Origin: Verrucomicrobiaceae bacterium
GTDB lineage: Bacteria > Verrucomicrobiota > Verrucomicrobiae > Verrucomicrobiales > Akkermansiaceae
Length of the DNA: 5,620 nucleotides
Assembly: GCA_947372405.1 (NCBI GenBank)
Contig: CANBTO010000369.1
Location: 1 to 5,620, forward strand
Reading direction: 5' to 3'
Shown here piece by piece: positions 1-5,620 of this stretch. Each line of letters begins with the position of its first letter. Position 1 is the stretch's first letter. The notes beneath the pieces were generated by a model. It was given only the letters and a program-made list of their open reading frames with translations. It ran no database searches and had not been told where the DNA came from. A program made the position numbers and the translations under genes.

Positions 1-386
1 TGTCCGCGTGGCAGCCAGCCGTTTTCCACCACGACGGGGGAAAGCTGGCGGAGCAACAGGCGGTTCGCCCGCTTCGCGCCGGGGATCGAGGTTCCGGTGG
101 ATCGTGCGGCGAGTGTTTCCTTGTTGTCGGCGCGGATGGCCTCGACGTATTCCGGGAAAAATCCACGGCTCAAACGATTGCCGGCGGTGAACACCGCGCT
201 CATCCGCTCCGTGTTCGCCGCCAGGGTGAGTTTCACATCGGGGTGCCAGATGAACGGCACATATGAAACCACGCACCAAAGGCCGATCGGAAGCACGAAC
301 GACAGCGCGGCGAGAATGGTCCGCCGCGTGCGGGACAGCTCCCGGCGAACCACAAACCAGCCTTTCAGGCACTCGGCGCGGGACAT
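1..386 (-). CDS. ABC transporter permease, NitT/TauT (SsuC/TauC) type, N-terminal part only
   Basis: This is the inner-membrane permease of a binding-protein-dependent uptake system. Only the first 128 codons are present; the gene continues past the left edge. The protein starts MSRAECLKGW. It has a basic cytoplasmic stretch (residues 14-22, RRELSRTRR) and then one clear membrane segment at about residues 24-44, ending in WCVVSYVPF. After it comes a long hydrophilic stretch (about residues 50-128) with no second membrane segment before the edge. In SsuC/TauC permeases the gap between the first two membrane segments is usually shorter, so this looks like an enlarged periplasmic loop. The conserved EAA loop that contacts the ATPase would lie outside the window. 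The ATG at 386-384 is preceded by three ATC codons and no Shine-Dalgarno sequence. The gene sits 37 bp after the binding-protein stop on the same strand, so the two are almost certainly one operon. The family call rests on context plus the N-terminal topology, not on a permease signature. Confidence 0.72.
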   Translation of the reverse strand, partial: MSRAECLKGWFVVRRELSRTRRTILAALSFVLPIGLWCVVSYVPFIWHPDVKLTLAANTERMSAVFTAGNRLSRGFFPEYVEAIRADNKETLAARSTGTSIPGAKRANRLLLRQLSPVVVENGWLPRG

Positions 387-423
387 GATGATGATGTTAG
401 GTGGCCGGGTGCGCGCGACACGC

Positions 424-1413
424 TCACTTGCTCTTGGCCGGCACCAGCGACTTGGTCAGGGATGGGTCGAGGTATTTCGCAGGATCCTGAGTCTCCTTAT
501 AAACCGCGTGCTTGAGGTTGAAGGCGTTGACGTTTTTGGTGGAACCGTAAACCGAACCCAGTCCGTCGGCACTTTCCCAGCGCTTCACGGCTTCATCGAG
601 AGTTAGAATGTGGGTTCCTTTGAGCAGCGGTTCGTATTCCTCCGGCTTCAGGTTGACGCGGCCGGCGAGTATCTTCAGGGCATCATCGAGGTTTTCCTCC
701 TTCTTCATATAGTCGGCGATCTTGTACCAGACTTTCACGACCTTGGCCCATTCCATACGGTGTTTTTCCAGACTCTCGGAGGAAACATAGAGCAGGTCGT
801 AGATGATGCCCGGTGCGTCCGCGGAGGAGAACACGGACTTTGAACCTTGAAGCGCCTTGAGGGCCTGACCGGAGTTCGGTTGCCACGCGCCGATCGCATC
901 GACGGCCTTGGAACCTAACACCTGCGGTGTTTGGCCCGTCGGTGTGTTCACGATGGTCACGTCGTCCGGTTTCAGGCCGTTTTTCTCCAGAGCTGTTAGC
1001 AAGAGCAGGTGTTCCACGAATCCTTCCTCGATGCCGACTTTCTTGCCTTTCAGATCCTTCACCGAGGAAATCCCCGGGGCCGCCACGATCATGTCGTTTC
1101 CATTGGAGTAATCGTTGATGAGGATGCCGACCGATGGTTTTCCGGTGGCACCGGTGACCAGCGCGTCACCATTGGTCATGCAGACGGCGTCCACTTTGCC
1201 GGCGACGTAGGCGTCCATCGAGGGCACGTAGTCGAACCACTGGAACTCGACGTCCACGCCTTCCTCCTTGAACCAGCCTTTTTGCACGCCGATTTCCCAC
1301 GCGACCCAGCCAGGCCAGTCCGAGTAGGCGATTTTGAGAGATTCCGCATGAAGCCCCCCGCACAATGCGAGGAGACCCAGGGCGACGGATCCGAGACGGG
1401 ATGTTGATTTCAT
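424..1413 (-). CDS. Periplasmic substrate-binding protein of a NitT/TauT-type ABC transporter
   Basis: This protein captures a small solute in the periplasm and delivers it to the permease encoded just downstream. It is 329 residues long, normal for the NMT1/SsuA-like class of binding proteins. Residues 1-23 are a Sec signal peptide (basic start, hydrophobic core, LHA before the likely cut at ES). Family-typical elements follow: [11 protein letters not shown] (26-36), the [12 protein letters not shown] stretch (46-57), [17 protein letters not shown] (69-85), SNGND (103-107), [11 protein letters not shown] (117-127) and a second-lobe segment DAIGAWQPN (172-180). TNGDAL and SNGND recall the binding proteins found near urea carboxylase genes, but the ligand cannot be read from sequence; sulfonates, nitrate, urea derivatives and pyrimidines are alternatives. 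An in-frame ATG at 1470 would add 19 residues before the signal peptide. I chose 1413 because it places the signal peptide at the N-terminus and because a candidate promoter predicts transcription starting near 1469. No clear Shine-Dalgarno sequence precedes it. Confidence 0.9.
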   Translation of the reverse strand: MKSTSRLGSVALGLLALCGGLHAESLKIAYSDWPGWVAWEIGVQKGWFKEEGVDVEFQWFDYVPSMDAYVAGKVDAVCMTNGDALVTGATGKPSVGILINDYSNGNDMIVAAPGISSVKDLKGKKVGIEEGFVEHLLLLTALEKNGLKPDDVTIVNTPTGQTPQVLGSKAVDAIGAWQPNSGQALKALQGSKSVFSSADAPGIIYDLLYVSSESLEKHRMEWAKVVKVWYKIADYMKKEENLDDALKILAGRVNLKPEEYEPLLKGTHILTLDEAVKRWESADGLGSVYGSTKNVNAFNLKHAVYKETQDPAKYLDPSLTKSLVPAKSK

Positions 1414-1478
1414 GACGTGGGAGTTGGGGTTGGAATCCCGCCCGGTGTGAAGAATGAGCGAGAGTTTCATACCGCGTT

Positions 1479-1496
1479 AAGCACAGGTCATACCAA
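1479..1496 (-). promoter_or_regulatory. Candidate sigma-54 (-24/-12) promoter for the ABC transporter operon
   Basis: Read on the minus strand the site is TTGGTATGACCTGTGCTT. It has the invariant GG and GC separated by exactly 10 bases, and it matches 10 of the 13 defined positions of the sigma-54 consensus TTGGCACG-N4-TTGCW. Mismatches are two bases in the -24 block and the first T of the -12 block. The GC falls at 1482-1481, which predicts a transcript start near 1469 and a leader of about 56 nt before the chosen start at 1413. A sigma-54 promoter would need an enhancer-binding activator; no such gene is in the window. It is a single-site match by eye in GC-rich DNA, so chance is possible. 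Confidence 0.4.
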
Positions 1497-1502
1497 CTTG
1501 GT
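1492..1502. repeat. Perfect short inverted repeat ACCAA-C-TTGGT in the divergent spacer
   Basis: The arms are 5 bp with a one-base centre. It lies between the transporter and gpgS genes and its left arm overlaps the -24 block of the candidate sigma-54 promoter. It could be a small operator for a dimeric regulator, but a 5-bp arm is short enough to arise by chance. The rest of the 148-bp spacer (1414-1561) shows no hairpin terminator and no convincing sigma-70 promoter for gpgS. Confidence 0.25.
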
Positions 1503-1561
1503 GGATGCGATTGCGCGATTCCCGTCTTGAGTCTTCCTGCAAAGCGGTCTTCCGTCGGGCC

Positions 1562-2605
1562 ATGCAGCGTTTCCACCACAGCCAGTTCGTTGATACGGAG
1601 GCACTGGTGGCGATCAAAAGCGGCCAGCGCGTTTCCGTCTGCATCCCCACGCTCAATGAAGCGGAGACCATCGGATCCATCGTGGCGACGATCCGCACCG
1701 ATCTGATGGAGCGGGTGCCGCTCGTCGATGAGATCCTGGTTATCGATTCGGATTCGGAGGACCGGACCCGCGAAGTCGCGGAAGTGGCGGGTGCCCGGGT
1801 TTTCCAGTCATCCGCAATCGCACCTGAAACCGGCAGCCACACCGGCAAGGGTGAAAACCTCTGGAAAGCCCTGCATGCCTGCACCGGAGACATCATCTGC
1901 TACCTCGACGGGGACATTGCGAATTTCCACCCGGGATTCGTCACCGGCCTCATCGGCCCGTTGTTGACAGATCCGGAAATCGACTACGTGAAGGCCTATT
2001 ACGAGAGGCCATTGTCCAATGGCGACGCCGTCCATGCGAACGGCGGAGGACGGGTTTCCGAAATCCTCGTCAGACCGTTCATCTCCATGTTCTACCCCGA
2101 GTTGAGCGGGATCCTCCAACCTCTCTCCGGAGAATACGCCGCCCGCCGCGGTTTGTTGGAATCACTTCCCTTCCCCACCGGCTACGGAGTGGAAATCGCC
2201 CACCTGATCGATCTCGCTCGGGCCGGATTGTTAGGTCGCATCGCACAGACCGATCTCGTCAAACGCGTCCACCGAAACCGCGACGAAGGCGAACTCGGCG
2301 ATACCGCCTTCGCCATTCTGCGGGTGATTCTCCGCCGCCTCGAGCGCGATGGAAAACTCTCCATCAACTCGCCACCGTCGGATCTCCACCAGCGCTGGCT
2401 GATCGATGAATCGTCCATACGCCTCCTATCGACATGGATTCCCGAGCCGGAACGGGCACCGCTTGCGGGTGCCGCGATGCCGGAAGGATCCTCCATCAAA
2501 CATCCTATGGCGGCGGCACCACCCGTGGCCGCGGCTGACGGGGCACTGCCTGTTGTGGCGGATCTGCCGGCTTTGGAGGGCTTGCAGGCGGCGGCGGAGG
2601 TTTAG
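1562..2605 (+). CDS. gpgS: Glucosyl-3-phosphoglycerate synthase (GT81 family)
   Basis: The enzyme transfers glucose from a nucleotide sugar to 3-phosphoglycerate, the first step of glucosylglycerate synthesis, in the cytoplasm. The 347-residue protein follows the GpgS pattern along its length: RFHHSQF (3-9, matching the WHRPxW start region), VSVCIPTLNE (24-33), VDEILVIDSDSEDRT (55-69), GKGENLWKAL (95-104), metal-binding YLDGD with Asp116/Asp118 (114-118), GPLLTDP (132-138), the 3-phosphoglycerate region GGGRVSE (161-167), QPLSGEYAARR (186-196), GYGVE (207-211) and RVHRNRD, whose His237 corresponds to the metal-ligand His of mycobacterial GpgS. The family normally ends near WIPEPERAPL (292-301). 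About 46 further residues, rich in Ala, Pro and Val, follow here and mostly lie inside the convergent gene. An in-frame ATG at 1505 would add 19 residues; I prefer 1562 because family similarity begins right there. Mannosyl-3-phosphoglycerate synthase activity is a less likely alternative. The matching phosphatase (GpgP) is not in the window. Confidence 0.9.
   Translation: MQRFHHSQFVDTEALVAIKSGQRVSVCIPTLNEAETIGSIVATIRTDLMERVPLVDEILVIDSDSEDRTREVAEVAGARVFQSSAIAPETGSHTGKGENLWKALHACTGDIICYLDGDIANFHPGFVTGLIGPLLTDPEIDYVKAYYERPLSNGDAVHANGGGRVSEILVRPFISMFYPELSGILQPLSGEYAARRGLLESLPFPTGYGVEIAHLIDLARAGLLGRIAQTDLVKRVHRNRDEGELGDTAFAILRVILRRLERDGKLSINSPPSDLHQRWLIDESSIRLLSTWIPEPERAPLAGAAMPEGSSIKHPMAAAPPVAAADGALPVVADLPALEGLQAAAEV
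2505..2605. other. Tail-to-tail coding overlap between gpgS and the secreted protease-like gene
   Basis: The last 33 codons plus stop of gpgS (residues 315-347) and the last 33 codons plus stop of the minus-strand gene (residues 284-316) share these 101 bases. On the plus strand the frame reads mainly Ala, Pro and Val. On the minus strand it reads a tail with more than half proline. GCG repeats in one frame are CCG repeats in the other, so the two low-complexity tails are the same base pattern read twice. No hairpin terminator separates the genes. A 10-bp perfect palindrome, GCATCGATGC, follows the gpgS stop at 2606-2615 but has no loop or T-run. Confidence 0.75.
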
Positions 2606-3455
2606 GCATCGATGCGAGTCCATTCTTCGCATCTTCCAGCACCGGCCCGTCCATTGCCACGGTTTTCAGGGAATATGCCGGATCCAGTGTCGCGACGATC
2701 TTGCGCAGGACCTTCACCACTTCCGGCGAACCATAGAACGGACCCGCGCCCGGACCACCGGTGGTGTGGGTTTCTATCAGAACCAGCTCGCCGTGGCTCA
2801 GCACGAACGATGGATGCCCGGAATCCCCGACGATCAGGTTCTTGTGCCGGCTTTCGGCAAAACGCTCGTCAAATCGGAAAGCCACCGATGCCCCGCCGAT
2901 ACCCGCCACTTGGTGGAAAAACAAGCTCCGCCCTTGTTCCGTTAGAAGCACCGTCGCTCCGGGGAGCAGCGCCGCATAGTCATCCCGCGGCTCCGGCAGC
3001 GGATAGGTGCGGATCGAATCCGGCAGCGCGCTGTCCAGCAACCCCACTGCGATGTCACCCGGCAGGCCGAGTTCCTTCAAGGACATCACTTTCAGGATGT
3101 GCCTCTCGTGCCAGCGGCCCTTGCGGTCATGGAACACCACCCGCTCGCCGACTCTCCGTTGAAAATGATCCGCCATCACCACGTGCCGCGGCGTGATCGC
3201 CGTAACGGCTGTGGCCACGTCCCAGGCGACTCCGCTGAGATCGAGTTTCCATGGCCAGCCCTGGTTCCATTGGCAGGGTCCGTTCGGATTGTAGTTGGTG
3301 AAAAGCCTGCCGTCGGAATCTTTTTCCGCCGCTAGAACCGCGAGGTGCAGTTTCGGATCATGGAGCAACCGCCCGCCCTTGCCATCCGCAACCACCAGAC
3401 CCGATACGCCTGACAAGACGAGAAAAAGTGCAAACCATGGGGCGAGGCGAGTCAT
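2505..3455 (-). CDS. Secreted trypsin-like serine protease (probable) with proline-rich tail
   Basis: The protein has 316 residues. Residues 1-23 form a Sec signal peptide (MTRLAPW, hydrophobic core, likely cut after VVA), so it acts outside the cytoplasm. The middle carries what looks like a chymotrypsin-fold (clan PA) catalytic triad in the right order: His97 in ITPRHVVMADHF (87-98, equivalent to the TAAHC motif), Asp134 in GDIAVGLL (133-140, equivalent to DIALL) and Ser212 in VGDSGHPSF (209-217, the GDSG nucleophile motif). A glycine-rich segment TTGGPGAG (231-238) sits where substrate-pocket strands follow the serine. Spacing is compact but compatible. Residues 284-316 are a proline-rich tail (PPPPP at 286-290) lying inside the gpgS overlap. 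The start at 3455 has a weak AAGGTGG sequence just upstream. It follows the cytochrome gene by 50 bp on the same strand. Substrate and role are unknown. Annotation as hypothetical would be normal; the protease call rests on the motifs only. Confidence 0.7.
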   Translation of the reverse strand: MTRLAPWFALFLVLSGVSGLVVADGKGGRLLHDPKLHLAVLAAEKDSDGRLFTNYNPNGPCQWNQGWPWKLDLSGVAWDVATAVTAITPRHVVMADHFQRRVGERVVFHDRKGRWHERHILKVMSLKELGLPGDIAVGLLDSALPDSIRTYPLPEPRDDYAALLPGATVLLTEQGRSLFFHQVAGIGGASVAFRFDERFAESRHKNLIVGDSGHPSFVLSHGELVLIETHTTGGPGAGPFYGSPEVVKVLRKIVATLDPAYSLKTVAMDGPVLEDAKNGLASMPKPPPPPASPPKPADPPQQAVPRQPRPRVVPPP

Positions 3456-3505
3456 CCGGCCACCTTCGACGAAATGCCCTCCGGATCAATCCGAAACATC
3501 CTCCA
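3452..3505 (-). other. Open in-frame stretch after the cytochrome stop, ending on the protease start (ATGA)
   Basis: Immediately after the TGA of the cytochrome gene (3508-3506), the same frame stays open for 17 codons (WRMFRIDPEGISSKVAG) and reaches a second TGA at 3454-3452. That stop overlaps the protease ATG (3455-3453) as ATGA, a junction typical of translational coupling. It contains its own ATG at 3499, directly preceded by GGAGG, which is too close to act as a normal ribosome site. It may be a 15-codon coupling ORF, the tail of a formerly longer cytochrome, or chance. It also holds an imperfect palindrome (TCCGGAT-CA-ATCCGAA on the plus strand, 3480-3495). Confidence 0.3.
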
Positions 3506-3838
3506 TCAGGGAGATTCCGCCCTCTGTGAGGCGTTCTTCCTCACCGCCAGCACGTATTTCAGAATCAACGCCTCATCGGCGTGGGTAACTCCCGCGTTCC
3601 AGCACATCCCGGGCACTACCAACCTCCAGTCGGAGATCTTCACGTGCTCCGGAGCCACCAGCTCGTGGCATTTTCCGCACTGGGTGCGAAAAACCCCGCG
3701 GCCACGTTCCAGCGTCCTGAGCGAACACCCCATGGACGCAGCCATCGCCGATGTCGGCACCGGCGGCTGCTTGTGATCCTCCACACAGCCCGCTAGTCCC
3801 AGCGCCAGAAAAACCCACATGTTTTTCCACCGTTTCAT
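3506..3838 (-). CDS. Small lipoprotein c-type cytochrome, monohaem
   Basis: A 110-residue protein with a lipoprotein signal peptide: MKRWKNMW, hydrophobic core, lipobox LAGC with the lipidated Cys18. The next residues are Val-Glu rather than Asp at +2, which in the E. coli rule favours the outer membrane. The haem attachment motif is CGKCH (54-58), preceded by GRGVFRTQ as in class I cytochromes, where residues before CxxCH form the first helix. Met78 in VVPGM is the likely second axial ligand. The C-terminal helix is [13 protein letters not shown] (88-100), typical of small cytochromes whose CxxCH domain ends in an xILxYL-type helix. Cys38 and Cys79 are extra and not in a second CxxCH. It probably carries electrons in the periplasm, but the partner is unknown. 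A longer reading frame begins at 3934, but only the ATG at 3838 puts the signal peptide at the N-terminus. No strong Shine-Dalgarno sequence is present. The protease-like gene follows 50 bp downstream. Confidence 0.83.
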   Translation of the reverse strand: MKRWKNMWVFLALGLAGCVEDHKQPPVPTSAMAASMGCSLRTLERGRGVFRTQCGKCHELVAPEHVKISDWRLVVPGMCWNAGVTHADEALILKYVLAVRKNASQRAESP

Positions 3839-4028
3839 GCGCCAACCTAGCACCCGCCGGATTCCTTCTCCATTGGCGTTTCCAGCAGACGCATGGCGCG
3901 TTTTCTGCCAAGACCCGCATCCGAACCAGCCCATTCGCGGCCACCTCCCCCGCCCTATTCCGCTTGCCCAGCGTCCCCGCCTTCGTTACGGCGTCTCCCG
4001 CAGGAAGTCATCTCCACCGCCACCCGCC
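3839..4028. promoter_or_regulatory. Divergent spacer between the cytochrome gene and purH
   Basis: These 190 bases must hold the promoters of both genes. On the plus strand the best purH candidate I see is TTGCCC (3964-3969), a 17-base gap and TACGGC (3987-3992), a poor -10 element. No PurR-like palindrome, riboswitch fold or tandem repeat is evident. Plus-strand and minus-strand frames of purH and the cytochrome extend through the spacer without stops, but their translations there look unlike either protein family. Confidence 0.3.
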
Positions 4029-5570
4029 ATGCCCATCACTCGCGCACTCCTTTCCGTTTCCGATAAAACCGGCCTCGCCGCCTTCGCCAAGGAACTGCAC
4101 GACCTCGGGGTCGAGTTGCTCTCCACCGGCGGCACCGCCAGGGCTTTGCGTGAAGCCGGCCTCCCGGTCATCGATGTTTCCGAATACACCGGCGCACCCG
4201 AGCTCTTCGACGGCCGCGTCAAAACCCTCCATCCCAAAGTCCACGGCGGCCTGCTCCACCGCCGCGATGACAAGGACCACCTCGCCCAGGCGAAACAAAA
4301 CGACATCCCGCCCATCGACCTCGTCGTCGTCAACCTCTACCCCTTCGAGGAAACCGTCGCCAAGCCCGACGTCACCCTCGAGGAAGCCATCGAAAACATC
4401 GACATCGGCGGACCCTCCATGCTCCGCAGCGCCGCGAAAAACCATTCGCACGTCACTGTCGTCGTCGATCCCGCGGACTACCAGCGCGTCATCGACGAAA
4501 TGAAGGAAAACACCGGCAACACCACCAAGGGTTTCCGCGAACAGCTCGCCGTCAAAGTTTTCCTCCGCACTTCTGCCTACGACGCCGCCATCACCAACTA
4601 CCTCGGCCAGTGCCGCACCGGCACCTGTTGCAACTTCACCCTCAGCTTGCCGCTCGAACAGGAACTCCGTTACGGCGACAATCCCCACCAGAAGTGCAAC
4701 CTCTACGGCAACTTCCGCGAATACTTCACCCAGGTCCAGGGCAAGGAACTCTCCTACACCAACGTCCTCGATATCGAGGCCGCCGCTGACATCATCCTCG
4801 ACTTTGTTAGACCCACCGTCGCCATCCTCAAGCACACCAACCCCTGCGGCGTCGGCCAGGACGACGAGAGCCTCAAGATCGCATGGCAGAAGGCCTTCGA
4901 AACCGACCGCCAGGCGCCCTTCGGCGGCGTCATCGTCTGCAACCGCCCGCTCACCCTCGATCTCGCCCGCATCATCTCCGAGATCTTCACCGACGTCATC
5001 ATCGCCCCCGAATTCGAGGCCGACGCCCGCGCCCTGCTCCAGAAAAAGAAAAACCTGCGTCTCATGAAAATGAACGACAGCTACCTCGTGGAGAAAAAAT
5101 CCCCCGTCATCCGCTCCTGCCCCGGTGGCATCATGGTCATGGACCGCGACCACACCGCTCTCGGCCTCGACAAGCTCGAATCCAAAGTCGTCACCAAGCG
5201 CCCGCCCACCGAGGAGGAGATGCGCGCCATGCGCTTCGGTTGGCGCATCGTCAAACACGTCAAGTCCAACGCCATCGTTTACTCCAGCGCGGACCGCACC
5301 CTCGGCATCGGTGCCGGCCAAATGAGCCGCGTGGACTCCTCGCGCATCGCCATCTGGAAAGCCGGTGAAGCCGGACTGTCCCTCAAAGGCAGCATCGTCG
5401 CCTCGGACGCCATGTTCCCCTTCGCCGACGGCCTCCAGTCCGCCATCGACGCGGGGGCCACCGCCTGCATCCAGCCCGGCGGCTCCGTCCGCGACGAGGA
5501 AGTCATCGCCGCCGCCGACGCCGCCGGCATGGCCATGGTCTTCACCGGCCACAGGCACTTCAGGCATTGA
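4029..5570 (+). CDS. purH: Bifunctional AICAR formyltransferase / IMP cyclohydrolase
   Basis: The enzyme carries out the last two steps of de novo purine synthesis in the cytoplasm: AICAR is formylated with 10-formyltetrahydrofolate, then FAICAR is closed to IMP. It has 513 residues, normal for bacterial PurH. The N-terminal MGS-like cyclohydrolase domain spans about 1-195, with [12 protein letters not shown] (30-41), [13 protein letters not shown] (62-74, Lys65), NLYPFE (102-107, Tyr104), [17 protein letters not shown] (122-138, Asp125 and Lys137). The formyltransferase domain follows, with RYGDNPHQ (214-221), the catalytic pair Lys268-His269 in LKHTNPCG (267-274), [10 protein letters not shown] (298-307), [10 protein letters not shown] (428-437), [10 protein letters not shown] (459-468) and [11 protein letters not shown] (481-491), ending FTGHRHFRH. 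All key residues I looked for are present. The frame is open from 3819, but the start at 4029 ([15 protein letters not shown]) matches family N-termini. No Shine-Dalgarno sequence precedes it; an AGGAAG lies about 20 bases upstream. Codons are overwhelmingly C-ended, more so than in neighbouring genes, as expected for a well-expressed housekeeping gene. Confidence 0.98.
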   Translation: MPITRALLSVSDKTGLAAFAKELHDLGVELLSTGGTARALREAGLPVIDVSEYTGAPELFDGRVKTLHPKVHGGLLHRRDDKDHLAQAKQNDIPPIDLVVVNLYPFEETVAKPDVTLEEAIENIDIGGPSMLRSAAKNHSHVTVVVDPADYQRVIDEMKENTGNTTKGFREQLAVKVFLRTSAYDAAITNYLGQCRTGTCCNFTLSLPLEQELRYGDNPHQKCNLYGNFREYFTQVQGKELSYTNVLDIEAAADIILDFVRPTVAILKHTNPCGVGQDDESLKIAWQKAFETDRQAPFGGVIVCNRPLTLDLARIISEIFTDVIIAPEFEADARALLQKKKNLRLMKMNDSYLVEKKSPVIRSCPGGIMVMDRDHTALGLDKLESKVVTKRPPTEEEMRAMRFGWRIVKHVKSNAIVYSSADRTLGIGAGQMSRVDSSRIAIWKAGEAGLSLKGSIVASDAMFPFADGLQSAIDAGATACIQPGGSVRDEEVIAAADAAGMAMVFTGHRHFRH

Positions 5571-5592
5571 GTCGCGGCGGGGAACCTCGCGA

Positions 5593-5620
5593 ATGAAATG
5601 GTCGCGTCTGCGGCAAGCCC
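5593..5620 (+). CDS. Start of a downstream protein beginning MKWSRLRQA (edge-truncated)
   Basis: An ATG 22 bp after the purH stop opens nine codons, MKWSRLRQA, before the window ends. This N-terminus resembles SF0329-family proteins of unknown function, which often begin with a M-x-W-S-K/R-L pattern. That is recollection from nine residues and is weak. Spacing and strand would allow co-transcription with purH. No terminator hairpin lies between them. Confidence 0.35.

Noticed and set aside
384..396. Four ATG repeats on the plus strand at the permease start codon, as a slippage switch
   Set aside because: The unit is 3 bp, so slippage would not change the frame, and four units are too few to be unstable.
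97..606. A 169-codon plus-strand frame across the transporter operon
   Set aside because: It is antisense to the binding-protein and permease genes and has no family features; it is a GC-rich shadow frame.
1505..1561. Upstream start for GpgS
   Set aside because: The 19 added residues do not resemble the family, and similarity begins right after the ATG at 1562. It remains possible.
2606..2615. Perfect palindrome GCATCGATGC after the gpgS stop as a terminator
   Set aside because: It has no loop and no T-run on either side, and lies inside the coding region of the minus-strand gene.
3839..3934. N-terminal extension of the cytochrome from an ATG at 3934
   Set aside because: It would bury the lipoprotein signal peptide 32 residues inside the protein, which would block export.
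3819..4028. A 70-residue N-terminal extension of PurH
   Set aside because: The extension is Arg/Pro-rich, does not resemble PurH, and overlaps the cytochrome start. The family N-terminus begins at 4029.
4008..5567. A 519-codon open frame on the minus strand covering almost all of purH
   Set aside because: It is antisense to an intact, unmistakable purH. Its product is dominated by Gly, Asp, Val and Glu, as expected when C-ended codons are read in reverse, and has no recognisable motif or ribosome site.

Overview
The window is GC-rich chromosomal DNA that reads like a member of the Verrucomicrobia. The grounds are the style of the proteins, the near absence of Shine-Dalgarno sequences before well-supported starts, and strongly C/G-ended codons. 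The lineage is an inference from general resemblance and was not tested by a search. There is no RNA gene, insertion sequence, CRISPR array or phage gene. The content is ordinary chromosomal genes with a few odd junctions.

Layout. Positions 1-1413 (minus strand) hold the end of an ABC uptake operon: a periplasmic substrate-binding protein of the NitT/TauT type, followed 37 bp later by the first 128 codons of its membrane permease, which runs off the left edge. Just upstream of the binding-protein gene is a good match to a sigma-54 (-24/-12) promoter. Divergent from it, on the plus strand (1562-2605), is a glucosyl-3-phosphoglycerate synthase (GpgS, family GT81), which starts synthesis of the compatible solute glucosylglycerate. 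Its 3' end overlaps by 101 bp, tail to tail, the 3' end of a minus-strand gene (2505-3455) for a secreted trypsin-like protein with a His-Asp-Ser triad and a proline-rich tail. Upstream of that, on the same strand, lies a small lipoprotein c-type cytochrome (3506-3838). After a 190-bp divergent spacer, purH (4029-5570, plus strand) encodes the bifunctional enzyme for the last two steps of IMP synthesis. At the right edge a further plus-strand gene probably begins at 5593.

How the genes may work together. The binding protein and permease are one transporter whose ATPase should lie to the left. A sigma-54 promoter would fit nitrogen-responsive uptake. Glucosylglycerate is known in other bacteria as a solute that rises under nitrogen limitation, so the divergent gpgS is a plausible physiological partner, but this link is inference. 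The cytochrome and the secreted protease-like protein may be co-transcribed; their joint role is unknown. purH is a housekeeping gene unrelated to its neighbours.

I did not find a clearly new multi-gene system. The most unusual items are the 101-bp convergent coding overlap, which coincides with low-complexity tails in both proteins, the sigma-54-like site, and the open in-frame stretch after the cytochrome stop that ends exactly on the protease start codon.
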